From Nostoc sp. 'Peltigera membranacea cyanobiont' 210A (GTDB lineage Bacteria > Cyanobacteriota > Cyanobacteriia > Cyanobacteriales > Nostocaceae), in NCBI RefSeq assembly GCF_002246015.1, contig NZ_NOLJ01000005.1, positions 592,589-656,588 on the forward strand: 64,000 nucleotides of DNA, in the 5' to 3' direction. This document shows positions 44,862 to 54,361 of this stretch, one piece after another. The notes beneath the pieces were generated by a model, which had not been told where the DNA came from, made no database searches, and saw only the letters and a program-made list of their open reading frames with translations. A program made the translations under genes and the position numbers. The stretch's first letter is position 1. Each line of letters starts with the position of its first letter.

Positions 44862-45252
44862 TTATAAAAAATGTTATTGGCAAAATACTTTAATTCAGTC
44901 TAGCTAATTATTAAATTGAAATCTAAGAAATATCTGAACTTTGAGAAAATTAATTATATGCTGTAAATATGCTTAAGCTCTGCGCAAAAGCTGCTAAACA
45001 TTATGTAACATATTTATTAAGGAGTACGGTTGAGAAATTACACGTAAACTATAAATAAGCTAGATAAAGTTACTTAGTAGATTCCGTGAATACACAGGAA
45101 TAATCAAAAATAACTAAATAGAAGTCAAGCTGCGATGTCTACGATGGTCACTGAGCGAACGTGGAAGCAAGCTACGCGCATCGTCTGTCTACGACACGCT
45201 GCGCGAACGTAGAGAAGTGCGGGTACGCCTACACACTTTTATTTCTATACGG
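44862..45252. other. Intergenic region with Nostoc-type palindromes
   Basis: No gene is supported. From about 45133 to 45234 there are nested short palindromes (GTCTACGA…, GAAGCAAGCTACGCGC, CTACGACACGCTGCGCGAAC) of the same family seen near 48190. The left part should hold the kinase promoter. Confidence 0.6.
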
Positions 45253-46437
45253 TTAAAGATTAAAATTTGGGATGAAACGGCGTAATAATTTAATAAGTGG
45301 ATTTTCAATTTTCATTTTAAAGGCCAGTATTTGGGTGCGTTGTAAGGAGTTAAAATTGTTATCACTGATAAGAATTAATGATTGTTGACCATCCGGTAGT
45401 TTTGGACCAAGAGTTAAGCCTTCGATGTTGTCTAGCAGTACATCTAGTTTTCTCAAATCTAACAGCAGTTTTTTCTTAACAGGTTTAATATTTTTGGAGT
45501 CAACTGCTAAAAGGCTATCAATATTATGAATATTATCAGCTTCTTCTAAAGAAACCTGAAATAAGGAAATAGCAAATCCTAAACCAGTAAAAGACCTTTC
45601 TAAACTTAAGAAGTGTCCTTGATTATCGAGAGCAAGTAAATCAGGTAATCCACTAGCAAATTTGCCAATCAGATTCAAAAATGGTGCAACTGGTTCAGTT
45701 TGGTAAAGAAATTCCTTTTCTGACTGGTTGTTGAGCAAGTTGTATTGCAAAATTCGGCAAGGACTACCGATATTAGGTTTAGCTACAACACCATCTTGAA
45801 TTAGAGCATTTTCGGTAGCTGTGAATAAATGCTTGTTATTAGGTGTGATTGTGAGGCTCTCAAAAGCCAAATTGTTGCGGATACCTTTTTGACTAGTTTT
45901 ATCTGGTAAAAATTTATTTGGTATGGGGAGTGTAACAATTTCTCTGCCAGAAGATAGTGAGAACTCTTTAATAAAAGGATTGATGAATTTTTCAGCGTTA
46001 CCTTCAGAAGAAATAAATACAGTTGCTTTATTAGTTAATGCAATACCTTCTGTATCAGTTTCACCAGGACGAAATGTTTGACCATTTTCATTTAGTAATG
46101 TGGTAACGCTGACTGGAATAATCCCATCTTTTTGTAGTAAACCTTTGCTCAAATCGATTTTCAAAGTGTATAAATGGGTGGCAGCTTTTTGCCCACGGTC
46201 ATCGGAAATAGCGTAATAAAGGTTATTTTTTGAATTATATGTAATTCCAGATAAGCCTCCTACTTCAGTATTTTGAAAGATTAAACCTTTCGGTAAGGTA
46301 GCTTCACCGATAAATTCTATGCTACTGATTTCAACACCATTGGATGGTAGCTTTGTGAATACTATGCTAATAATTAGAATCGGAATTAAAAACAAAAATA
46401 TTCGTGGAAAGACGAAGATTTTTTTAATTAGCTGCAT
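45253..46437 (-). CDS. Esterase-like activity of phytase family protein
   Basis: The 394-residue protein starts with a membrane anchor or uncleaved signal (FPRIFLFLIPILIISIVF). The rest follows the phytase-like esterase pattern: GGLSGITY, YAISDDRG, TDTEGIAL, ISSEGN, FESLTITP, SLERSFTG and IEGLTLGP, a beta-propeller seen in extracellular phosphatase/esterase proteins. Metal-binding acidic residues are plausible but not assigned. It follows the RecB-like gene on the same strand with a 220-bp gap. Confidence 0.82.
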   Translation of the reverse strand: MQLIKKIFVFPRIFLFLIPILIISIVFTKLPSNGVEISSIEFIGEATLPKGLIFQNTEVGGLSGITYNSKNNLYYAISDDRGQKAATHLYTLKIDLSKGLLQKDGIIPVSVTTLLNENGQTFRPGETDTEGIALTNKATVFISSEGNAEKFINPFIKEFSLSSGREIVTLPIPNKFLPDKTSQKGIRNNLAFESLTITPNNKHLFTATENALIQDGVVAKPNIGSPCRILQYNLLNNQSEKEFLYQTEPVAPFLNLIGKFASGLPDLLALDNQGHFLSLERSFTGLGFAISLFQVSLEEADNIHNIDSLLAVDSKNIKPVKKKLLLDLRKLDVLLDNIEGLTLGPKLPDGQQSLILISDNNFNSLQRTQILAFKMKIENPLIKLLRRFIPNFNL

Positions 46438-46572
46438 AGATTTTTTCGTTGAATCAATATTTATAGGGACTTATAACTGTACGTCCCTAGAAATAATATC
46501 AATTAAATAAGCAATTGGACAGATATAAGCCTGGAAATCCTTACTAAATCAGGATTTTTTCATTTTGAATTT

Positions 46573-46611
46573 TGCGGAAAGTCTGAGATGATGTTTTTTT
46601 ACTTAGACTTT
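46573..46611 (-). terminator. Hairpin after the RecB-like gene
   Basis: GGAAAGTCT and AGACTTTCC pair across an A/T-rich loop, about 50 bp past the nuclease gene stop. T-run support is weak. Confidence 0.4.
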
Positions 46612-46658
46612 CCAAGACTTATTTTGAGTTTGAAAACTTTTAGAAAAGACGAAATTAC

Positions 46659-48119
46659 TTAAGCTCGTCGCAAACCATATTCATCTTGGAAAAAGTTGAC
46701 GAGCCAATCTTTGACTTTATGGGTGGCGCGGCAGTCATCTTCATTGTAACGTTGGATAATTTCCAGTAAGGTGCGATCGCCTGTTTCTAACCATCGATCG
46801 TACCAGTAAATACACTTGGCACCACTGGCTTCTTTATCGCGCCACTCAAATCCTATCCAACGAGCGATCGCTTTCAAGGCATAGCTTTCTACTGGTAATG
46901 CTACACTTTGGGTTAATTGTTCATACACATCCACAAATCGATTCAGTACAGGACGCACTAAGGAGTGTGGAGTACCGTAAAGTTTTGCCAACCGTTTGAC
47001 TGTATCAAACTCGTAGACACAAAAATGATAAATTGGCGCTTCGGGATATTGCCAAACCAAATCTAAAAATTGCTGCCAAACTAATTCTTCGTCTTCTGGT
47101 TTGTCTGCTAAAAAGGAATAAAATTGTTCTGTATTAGTTTGTCTATTAACAACCAAAACTCCTAAGAGATAATCTAAATCTAAGTCTGGCTGGGCTTCAA
47201 TATCAAAATAAAGCTCTATGGGCGCTGTGAATGTAATATCTTCTGTTGGTAGCGGATATGGTAAAATTAACGGTCGTTTTTCTAGTGCAGATTGAGCTTG
47301 CACTACCAATTTGGGCGCTACTTCGCTGTCAAAACCAAGTAGATTTTCTAAGCTGCTGGGACTGGTATTAGCGAGAGATTCCAGTGTGGTAATGTCTAAG
47401 GCTTGGAGTTGAGTGTAGCGTAGGGGTGTTACACCTGGTAGCAGTGAGAGATGTTTTTCAGATTGAGCGATCGCATAACATTCACTATACCAATGGCAAA
47501 AATTGCACTTTTGGCGAGAAATAAACACCTCTGGCGGATTCGGTGACTCTAAAACTTGAATAAACTCCTCCAGAATCTGCTGCATCCGTGGTGTCCATTT
47601 GCACAGATCCACTGCATAATTCTTATTTTTGGTTCGTAATATGAGTGAAGCTGTTTCAGGCGCAACTCCCTGCACTGTTGCCAACACTTGGGCATGAAAT
47701 GCAGCAACAACCTGATATTCTTGCTTAGGGCGCTTACCCAGTTCAATATTCGCCGGGACATAGATCCAATCTCCAAAATGGGATTGTCCTGGTTGTTTCA
47801 CGAGTAAATCTGGACGACTTAGCAGAGTGTCTGCTTCGGAATAAGTTGCTAACAATACTCCTTTATAGATGTACTCAACTCCCTGCTGCATCAATTCTAA
47901 AGTTGCCTTCTCTGCCTTTTCCCAGTTTCCATAAGAATAATCTGGTTGGTGATAAGTCACGTTTGCCAAAGCACTCAATTGATGAGCGATTTTGTCCTGT
48001 TGCAGTTTCCGTAGCAACTCATTGGGGGCATCGCGCTGACTTTTGTCACCGTGGATATCTAGAAAAGGTCGGCGTTTACAGCGTTGGTATTGCAGTAGGA
48101 GTTCAGCATTAATTAGCAT
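46659..48119 (-). CDS. RecB-like (Cas4-related) nuclease fused to RNase H-like DEDD domain
   Basis: The 486-residue protein matches the TM0106-type RecB family. The N-terminal half is a PD-(D/E)XK nuclease with Asp104 (SRPDLL) and Glu126/Lys129 (NIELGKR), framed by four cysteines for a 4Fe-4S cluster: Cys14 (QRCKRRPFL) and Cys205, Cys208, Cys214 (KCNFCHWYSEC), as in Cas4 and AddB. A helix-hairpin segment follows (LPGVTPLRYTQL). The C-terminal half is an RNase H-like 3'-5' exonuclease (PF13482-type): YFDIEAQPD, CVYEFDTVKRL and YNEDDCRAT. Likely a DNA repair or processing enzyme. No cas genes are adjacent. Confidence 0.88.
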   Translation of the reverse strand: MLINAELLLQYQRCKRRPFLDIHGDKSQRDAPNELLRKLQQDKIAHQLSALANVTYHQPDYSYGNWEKAEKATLELMQQGVEYIYKGVLLATYSEADTLLSRPDLLVKQPGQSHFGDWIYVPANIELGKRPKQEYQVVAAFHAQVLATVQGVAPETASLILRTKNKNYAVDLCKWTPRMQQILEEFIQVLESPNPPEVFISRQKCNFCHWYSECYAIAQSEKHLSLLPGVTPLRYTQLQALDITTLESLANTSPSSLENLLGFDSEVAPKLVVQAQSALEKRPLILPYPLPTEDITFTAPIELYFDIEAQPDLDLDYLLGVLVVNRQTNTEQFYSFLADKPEDEELVWQQFLDLVWQYPEAPIYHFCVYEFDTVKRLAKLYGTPHSLVRPVLNRFVDVYEQLTQSVALPVESYALKAIARWIGFEWRDKEASGAKCIYWYDRWLETGDRTLLEIIQRYNEDDCRATHKVKDWLVNFFQDEYGLRRA

Positions 48120-48188
48120 CCTTTTAAGTTAACAAGAATTAGCAGAATCTGGGAGTAACTGTGACAATTAAAATTTGGAAGTGGCGAT

Positions 48189-48275
48189 ACCTTCTCTGCG
48201 TTCGCGCAGCGTGTCGTAGACAGACGCTACGCGTAGCTTGCTTCCCCGTAGGGGTACGGTGGGCTACGCCAACGC
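48189..48275. repeat. Cluster of Nostoc-type short palindromes
   Basis: CTGCGTTCGCGCAG, GACGCTACGCGTAGC and CCCCGTAGGGG palindromes follow each other. The same units occur near 5840 and 45133. Confidence 0.65.
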
Positions 48276-48414
48276 GTCCACGCTTAATTTGCTGTTTATT
48301 TTATACTGTCAACAGCTAGCTATTGGCGTAAACAGCATAAACGTTTGCTTTTCTCCTAAATTACAACTGAGGGAGAATAACAAAACCACGGTTTGTCCAT
48401 TATTACAAGGGTAC

Positions 48415-48873
48415 ATGACAGAACAACATGAACCGTGTCTCATCTGTGAGCGTGTCACACTCTGGAAAAACGGTCAAAATCCCTACTTTATACACGAGTT
48501 CGAGCATTCAATCTTTGTGATTGGCGATCATCAGTTTCATCGCGGATATTCCCTCATTCTTCTAAAACAACATATTCGAGAGTTGCATGAACTTCCCCCA
48601 GTTATCCAGTCTGCCCTATTTCAGGAGGTGATGCTGGCAGGAAAAGCTATTGTTAACGCTTTTAATCCGTGGAAAATGAATTATGCCTGTTATGGAAATG
48701 GTGAGCCACATATTCATTGGCATCTCTTCCCCCGTTACGAGTCCGATCCAGACCGCAAGGCTAATCCGTGGCATCATGTATCAGAGTTCAAACACCATTT
48801 GATTACTTCTCAAACAGCCCACAATTTAGCACATAAAGTCACAGAACATTTATCGTTACTGATTACGAGATGA
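48415..48873 (+). CDS. HIT family (histidine triad) protein
   Basis: I start it at ATG 48415 (MTEQHEPCLICERVTL) with AAGG upstream; longer frames run through palindromic repeats. The 152-residue protein has the N-terminal CxxC (CLIC) of the zinc-binding HIT subgroup and the triad HIHWHLFPRY near residue 103-112. HIT proteins hydrolyse or transfer nucleotides from substrates such as AMP-lysine or dinucleotides. It stands alone before the PLP enzyme, about 100 bp away. Confidence 0.88.
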   Translation: MTEQHEPCLICERVTLWKNGQNPYFIHEFEHSIFVIGDHQFHRGYSLILLKQHIRELHELPPVIQSALFQEVMLAGKAIVNAFNPWKMNYACYGNGEPHIHWHLFPRYESDPDRKANPWHHVSEFKHHLITSQTAHNLAHKVTEHLSLLITR

Positions 48874-48976
48874 AATTTAGCAGTGAGGGCTTAAATTAAT
48901 TTCATCGCTTTTACCACAAAGTGCAAATACTTTTGAATATCAATAACCTGCAAACAGCAGATATCCCTTGTGAATT

Positions 48977-50164
48977 ATGACTAGTATTTCTACATCACCA
49001 ATCAAGCTGCATCGAGAGCAATTTCCTGCTTTAGGTAACAAGGCTTATTTCAACTATGGAGGACAAGGGCCGATGCCCCAAAGGGCAATGGATGCGATCG
49101 CCCAAACTCAAGCTTATGTTCAGGAAATAGGCCCCTTTGGTAATGAGGCGTATAGCTGGATAGCGCCCCAGACTCAAGCTGCTAGAGCTGCGATCGCTTC
49201 TGAGTTTCATGCACCATCTGAAACAATTACTCTCACCCAAAATGTCACAATTGGCTGTAATATCGCCATGTGGGGCATAGAGTGGCGTGCTGGCGACCAT
49301 TTGCTACTTTCAGACTGCGAACATCCAGGCGTGATTGCCACAGCTCAGGAAATCTCGCGGAGATTCGCTGTGGAAGTTACCACTTGTCCCCTAAAAGCGA
49401 CTTTAAATGAGGGCGATCCGGTAGAAGTTATTGTCCAGCATTTGCGCCCCAATACCCGTCTTGTGATATTGAGTCATGTTTTCTGGAATACTGGTCAAGT
49501 TTTACCTCTTGATAAAATTGTCGAAGTATGCAGGAATAATCATTCTTTTTTACTGATAGATGCTGCCCAATCTGCTGGTTTATTGCCTTTAAACTTGACT
49601 GAATTGGGAGTAGATTTTTATGCTTTCACTGGTCACAAATGGTTATGTGGCCCTGCGGGTGCTGGTGGCTTGTATGTCCGCCCAGAAGCACGAGAAAGTC
49701 TGAAACCTACGTTTATTGGCTTGAATGGCATTGTTGTAGATAGTCAATCTCAGCCTGTAGATTGGCTTCCAGATGGGCGACGATACGAAGTATCCACATT
49801 ATCTTATCCGTTGTATCTTGGGTTAAAGGAAGCGATCGCAATTCATCAACAATGGGGAACGTCACAGGAACGTTACGAGCAAATTTGTCATAACAGTGAG
49901 TACCTTTGGCGACAATTGACGGCGTTACCCAATATTAAATGTTTGCGAACTTCCCCACCTGAAAGCGGTATAGTCTCCTTTGAACTTAAAAATAATCAAC
50001 CTCAAGCTAATTTGAAATTGGTGCAATTTTTGGACTCACAAAGGATATTAACTCGGACAATTGCCGATCCTAGCTGTATACGCGCTACCGTTCATTACTT
50101 TACTTTAGAATCGGAAATCGACTTATTGATTGAAACGATTCAAACTTTTTGTAACATTAGTTAA
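48977..50164 (+). CDS. Class V aminotransferase-fold enzyme, cysteine/cystine lyase (C-DES)-like
   Basis: A 395-residue PLP enzyme of the NifS/CsdB fold. The PLP lysine is in FTGHKWLCGPAG, and the cofactor aspartate region is LLIDAAQSAG. The N-terminus (REQFPALGNKAYFNYGGQGPMP) is of the type found in cyanobacterial L-cysteine/cystine lyase C-DES, which yields sulfide or persulfide for Fe-S work. The catalytic Cys loop of SufS-type desulfurases is not obvious, which favours a lyase over a desulfurase. Substrate is inferred. Confidence 0.85.
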   Translation: MTSISTSPIKLHREQFPALGNKAYFNYGGQGPMPQRAMDAIAQTQAYVQEIGPFGNEAYSWIAPQTQAARAAIASEFHAPSETITLTQNVTIGCNIAMWGIEWRAGDHLLLSDCEHPGVIATAQEISRRFAVEVTTCPLKATLNEGDPVEVIVQHLRPNTRLVILSHVFWNTGQVLPLDKIVEVCRNNHSFLLIDAAQSAGLLPLNLTELGVDFYAFTGHKWLCGPAGAGGLYVRPEARESLKPTFIGLNGIVVDSQSQPVDWLPDGRRYEVSTLSYPLYLGLKEAIAIHQQWGTSQERYEQICHNSEYLWRQLTALPNIKCLRTSPPESGIVSFELKNNQPQANLKLVQFLDSQRILTRTIADPSCIRATVHYFTLESEIDLLIETIQTFCNIS

Positions 50165-50189
50165 AAGTTAGGAATTGTAAGTTATAAAT

Positions 50190-50260
50190 GTGAGTGAAAA
50201 TTATAATTTTCACTCCTAACTATGCAGATTTTAGATTTTTTCGTCAATCTAAAATCTAAA
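50190..50260 (+). terminator. Two consecutive hairpins after the PLP enzyme gene
   Basis: GAGTGAAAATT/AATTTTCACTC (about 50192-50215) and ATTTTAGATT/AATCTAAAAT (about 50229-50257) are inverted repeats. One or both could end the upstream transcript. Confidence 0.5.
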
Positions 50261-50290
50261 ATCCAAAATTGAATAACTCCTAACTTAAAA

Positions 50291-51373
50291 ATGGAACGCC
50301 CAATCTTATATTTAGCAATAACTAACCACGGCTTTGGTCATGCTACCCGCACGGCTTCTGTAGCTGCAACAATTCAAAAGTTATGTCCAGAAGTTCTGCT
50401 AATTGTGGTAAGTACTGCCCCACGCTGGTTGCTAGAGTGCTATATAGAAGGCGATTTTATCTATCGTCCTCGTGCATTTGATTTGGGTGTGGTACAAACA
50501 GATAGTTTGACAATGGATAAAGTAGCGACTTTAGAAAAGTTGCTGGATATTAAGAAGCATCAAAATTCGCTGATTGCCTCAGAAGTGAATTTTATCCGTC
50601 AAAATCGCGTTAATCTTATCTTGGCAGATATTCCCTTCCTCGCTCCTGGGTTTGCCAAAGCGGCAAATATTCCCTGCTGGATGATGAGTAACTTTGGCTG
50701 GGACTTGATCTACCGAGATTGGGGAGGTGAATTTACCGCAGTTGCAGATTGGATTAGTGATTGGTATGCAAAGTGCGATCGCCTGTTTCGTCTGCCTTTC
50801 CACGAACCAATGCCAGCTTTTAATAATATCACAGATGTCGGCTTAACAGGCGGTTCCCCCCGTCACTCTGCTGATGATTTACGTTCTATGTGGGGAATAA
50901 CTGCACCAGTTGAAAAAACTATTTTGTTGACCTTTGGTGGGTTGGGTTTACAGCAAATCCCTTATGATAACCTAGCGCGATTTCCAGATTGGCAATTTAT
51001 CGTATTCGATCAATCTGCCCCTGATTTACCTAATTTAGTGAAAATTAGCGATCGCAAATACCGCCCTGTAGACTTTATGCCTCTTTGTGCGCGAGTCGTC
51101 TCTAAACCTGGTTATAGTACTTTTTCGGAAGCCACAATACTAGGATTACCAATTGTTACCATACCGCGCGAAGACTTTGCCGAAGCAACTTTTATAGTAA
51201 AAGGCATAACTAATTATAATCAGCATCAAATCATCACCCCATCTGAGTTTTTTCAAGGGACTTGGAATTTTCTCCATGAGTTACCACAACCTCCAAGGCA
51301 ACCTCAACCAATTGCTAAGGATGGTAATGAAGCGATCGCTAAAGCTGTTATCAATTATTTACAGACGAAATAA
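50291..51373 (+). CDS. GT-B fold glycosyltransferase-like protein
   Basis: The 360-residue protein resembles MurG/UDP-glycosyltransferase-type enzymes. The N-terminal donor-independent domain begins with LYLAITNHGFGHATRT (glycine-rich acceptor loop), and the C-terminal domain has LLTFGGLGLQQIP and VVSKPGYSTFSEATILGLPIVTIPR, the sugar-nucleotide site typical of GT-B. Such cyanobacterial proteins are mostly uncharacterised; substrate is unknown. No membrane span; cytoplasmic. Confidence 0.8.
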   Translation: MERPILYLAITNHGFGHATRTASVAATIQKLCPEVLLIVVSTAPRWLLECYIEGDFIYRPRAFDLGVVQTDSLTMDKVATLEKLLDIKKHQNSLIASEVNFIRQNRVNLILADIPFLAPGFAKAANIPCWMMSNFGWDLIYRDWGGEFTAVADWISDWYAKCDRLFRLPFHEPMPAFNNITDVGLTGGSPRHSADDLRSMWGITAPVEKTILLTFGGLGLQQIPYDNLARFPDWQFIVFDQSAPDLPNLVKISDRKYRPVDFMPLCARVVSKPGYSTFSEATILGLPIVTIPREDFAEATFIVKGITNYNQHQIITPSEFFQGTWNFLHELPQPPRQPQPIAKDGNEAIAKAVINYLQTK

Positions 51374-51400
51374 AGTTATTCAAAGTAACATCAATTAATA

Positions 51401-51520
51401 ATGGAATCTTCAAGCATAGATAAAGAAACTCTAGAATTAGCCACCCAAGGAACATGGATTAAACATGGATTAAATAAGATGCAAAAATTACTGTTTGAAA
51501 TGATCGAAACCGACTCATGA
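51401..51520 (+). CDS. Possible small protein of 39 residues
   Basis: A frame from ATG 51401 to TGA 51520 encodes a 39-residue amphipathic, acidic peptide (ends MQKLLFEMIETDS) with a predicted helix. It fits between the glycosyltransferase and yjbQ-like genes without overlap. No ribosome site is evident and no family is known to me, so it may be chance or a gene remnant. Confidence 0.3.
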   Translation: MESSSIDKETLELATQGTWIKHGLNKMQKLLFEMIETDS

Positions 51521-51585
51521 TACAAGCCCCTAAATTTATTTATGGGGATCATTAATTTTGAATTTTGAATTCGGAGCGAAGCGAC

Positions 51586-51999
51586 GTGACTCACTACCAA
51601 AAGTTACTAAAAATTTCTACTACTGGTAAATCTTTTTACAACATCACTGCAAAAATTGCAGCCGTAGTTGCAGAATCGGGTGTTGAAACTGGTCTTTGTA
51701 CTTTATTTTTGCGCCATACTTCAGCCAGTTTGATCATCCAAGAAAATGCCGATCCTGATGTTCTTGTGGATCTAGCTAATTTTATGTCAAAACTCGTACC
51801 AGAATCAGGCAAATATATCCATGATGCAGAAGGCCCCGATGATATGCCAGCACATATCCGTACTGCACTCACCCACACTTCTGAACATATCCCCATTAAT
51901 CGCGGCCACTTAGTACTAGGAACTTGGCAGGGAATTTATATTTGGGAACACCGCCAACGCAGTCATTCCAGAGAATTGGTTGTTCACATTTCTGGATAG
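51586..51999 (+). CDS. YjbQ/UPF0047 family (secondary thiamine-phosphate synthase-type) protein
   Basis: The start is GTG 51586 with GGAG ten bases upstream (MTHYQKLLKISTTGKSF); a longer TTG start is unlikely. The 137-residue protein shows family blocks LFLRHTSASLIIQENADPDV, SEHIPINRGHLVLGTWQGIYIWEHR. YjbQ-type proteins have weak thiamine-phosphate synthase activity, but their cellular role is unclear. Metal-binding His residues (RHTSA, HI, EHR) are present. Confidence 0.9.
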   Translation: MTHYQKLLKISTTGKSFYNITAKIAAVVAESGVETGLCTLFLRHTSASLIIQENADPDVLVDLANFMSKLVPESGKYIHDAEGPDDMPAHIRTALTHTSEHIPINRGHLVLGTWQGIYIWEHRQRSHSRELVVHISG

Positions 52000-52290
52000 C
52001 CGATTCTCATTTTTTATTGAAGGTGTGTTTTTGTAGAGTTTAAATACTCTGGTTATACTGTCTACCTTTTGGATATAATCTCCTAAAATCACGGTGATAT
52101 GCATTAAAAAAATATCGCCTTGATAAATTTATCATTATAATTATTGATGCAAAACTAGCCAGATATGCATTAAATATTTCGTGTATATTTGTAAATCAAA
52201 AAGTTAAGTTTATTTGTGATTATTAAAGAATCCACTTATGCCGATATACACTAATATTTAGTGTAAGCTTTCTGGGCTATTACTATTACT

Positions 52291-53040
52291 ATGAAGCAAG
52301 AATTAACACCAACTAATACTTTTCAACTTATTGATGAAATCCTTGCCCAGCAGTCTGTTAACTTATTGTCACTTAGTCCTCAAAAAACATTAATTACCAG
52401 CTTTAAAGAATTGGGAAATTTGATTGCGGAACAAAATACCGACATTCAAATTATCACAACTATTCAAAAAACTCTCGAAAGCATAGTCCGTACTCAATTG
52501 CAAAACTTCCCAGAAAACATCTTCTGGGATTTTGATTTTCTTGTAAGTAGTATGCTTAGACAGGCTTTAACCGCAGAGGAGGGAGCTATTAATTTCTTAA
52601 AAACTTTTAGTAAAAAGATGATTTCCCTGACAGAAATGTTTGGCAATAAAACGGAAATGCGCTTCCGTTATGTTCATGATTTTATGTATGGATTTGATTG
52701 GGCAAGATGGGTGCAAAAAGAGCCACAAAATCGCGCACATATAGAACCTTTTAGTCTAGTTTTTTTTGATTATTTGCTCGCTAAAGGTAAAGAACTTTTA
52801 CAACGGATTAATCATGGTCAGGTCGTATCTTATAAACTGTGTGAGACTGGCTACCGCAACCCATTCACTTTTTCTCGTGAACCAGAAGATGAATACCGTC
52901 TGCTAACTTATCTTGCTGAAGAAGAACTTATTCCAGTAGCAGTATGGAACTGGAATGCTAGCCCTGTATGGAACAAACCTTTCCAGGAAATGCGCCAGCA
53001 ATTAGCATTAAAATTAAATATTCAACCACAGAGACGCTGA
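52291..53040 (+). CDS. Conserved-looking protein of unknown function
   Basis: The 249-residue soluble protein is mostly helical, with aromatic-rich segments (FWDFDFLV, MRFRYVHDFMYGFDWARW, AVWNWNASPVWNKPF). It has no signal, membrane span or motif I know. A 32-bp gap to the Nif3-like gene suggests co-transcription. Function is not assigned. Confidence 0.7.
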   Translation: MKQELTPTNTFQLIDEILAQQSVNLLSLSPQKTLITSFKELGNLIAEQNTDIQIITTIQKTLESIVRTQLQNFPENIFWDFDFLVSSMLRQALTAEEGAINFLKTFSKKMISLTEMFGNKTEMRFRYVHDFMYGFDWARWVQKEPQNRAHIEPFSLVFFDYLLAKGKELLQRINHGQVVSYKLCETGYRNPFTFSREPEDEYRLLTYLAEEELIPVAVWNWNASPVWNKPFQEMRQQLALKLNIQPQRR

Positions 53041-53072
53041 TTAGCAATTAAAAATTGCTGAAGAAAATAATT

Positions 53073-53861
53073 ATGAAAATTACTGATTTAATTACTTGGT
53101 TTGAAGCATGGGCAAATCCCGCTTGGTGTGAAAGCTGGGATAATTGTGGCTGGCAAATTGAACCAGGAGTTTTGCAGGAAGAAACACGGGTTTTGGTGTG
53201 CTTGACACCAACTTTGGCGGTAATGGAGGAAGCGATCGCAGAAAATGCTAATCTAATATTCGCCCATCACCCCTTGATTTTTAATCCCCTCAAATCTTTA
53301 CGCACTGGTGAAGCGATCGCTGAAATGGTACGGTTAGCCTTTACCCACAATATTGGTATTTACACTGCTCACACGAACTTTGACCAAGTGCAAGATGGGA
53401 CTGCTGACGTTTTGGCTCAGATTTTAGAACTCAAAGAAGTTACCCCCATAGAACTTACACAAGGAGGATTAGGATATGGCCGTGTTGGTTTGCTAGAGCC
53501 ATTTCTAACATTACAGGAATTACTCGCCACCATTCAAACCCGACTTGCTTCCCCTAATTTGATTTTTTCCCCAACTACTGATTTACAGCAAACAATTTCA
53601 CGAGTTGCCGTTTTGGGTGGTTCAGGAGCTAGTTACATTTCAGCCGTCGCTAAAACTGGCGCTCAAGCTTATCTGACTTCTGACTGTAAATTCCATCAGT
53701 TTCAAGAAAGCCGCGATTGCAATCTCATTTTAATCGATGCTGGACATTACGCTACCGAACGTCCGGCTTGCGATCGCTTGGTACAAAAATTCCAGTCTTT
53801 AAACTTAGACTGGGTGCAATTAAGTCAAAAAGATGAAGATTTCCGCCAGTTTTTTGCTTGA
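53073..53861 (+). CDS. Nif3-like dinuclear metal-centre protein
   Basis: I start it at ATG 53073 (MKITDLITWFEAWANP). The 262-residue protein belongs to the Nif3/YbgI (NGG1p-interacting factor 3) family, toroidal hexamers with a two-metal site. Ligand motifs are visible: FAHHPLIF (two His), AHTNFD, and C-terminal DAGHYATERP. Some members act as GTP cyclohydrolase-like enzymes, but the role here is open. Likely co-transcribed with the preceding gene. Confidence 0.9.
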   Translation: MKITDLITWFEAWANPAWCESWDNCGWQIEPGVLQEETRVLVCLTPTLAVMEEAIAENANLIFAHHPLIFNPLKSLRTGEAIAEMVRLAFTHNIGIYTAHTNFDQVQDGTADVLAQILELKEVTPIELTQGGLGYGRVGLLEPFLTLQELLATIQTRLASPNLIFSPTTDLQQTISRVAVLGGSGASYISAVAKTGAQAYLTSDCKFHQFQESRDCNLILIDAGHYATERPACDRLVQKFQSLNLDWVQLSQKDEDFRQFFA

Positions 53862-54142
53862 TTGTTGATGTTTAATTATATTTTTTGGATACTTGTCGAA
53901 AAAATTGATTGTTGTATTTTAATTTTGTTAAAACATTCAGCTTCTCAACATTGATACTGAAAATTCCTCTGCCCTTTTATCTCTGTATATTAATAGACGG
54001 AGTATCTAAAAATCATGTTGTGATGTAAATCACTGATTGAGCGTAATACTAATCACACAGTATTAATGTTTCATATCAATTAGTAACAGAGAAAAATGTT
54101 TCACACTAGACCTAATAATTTGCTCACTCTGCCTTAATCAAG

Positions 54143-54361
54143 ATGATTCGCACAATTATCGCATCTGCTTTCCAAACGGGATATCTTAGTGTTGAATCTG
54201 AGGGTTTACTCCAGCAGGTGCTAGCCACTAAATGCTATCAGCCAGAGGATTTGCCGGAACTCGCAGCCCTATACGATGCAGTTCGCGCAGGAAAAATTAA
54301 ACGAGAAGCATCCTCGTCGAACGTGCTTATAGAATTTCCTTTACCACATAAATCCTCCTGA
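54143..54361 (+). CDS. Small protein of unknown function
   Basis: A 72-residue acidic/helical protein (MIRTIIASAFQTGYLSV, then PEDLPELAALYDAVRAGKI). The sequence looks protein-like and resembles small cyanobacterial hypothetical proteins, but no family is named. No clear ribosome site precedes it. Confidence 0.55.
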   Translation: MIRTIIASAFQTGYLSVESEGLLQQVLATKCYQPEDLPELAALYDAVRAGKIKREASSSNVLIEFPLPHKSS

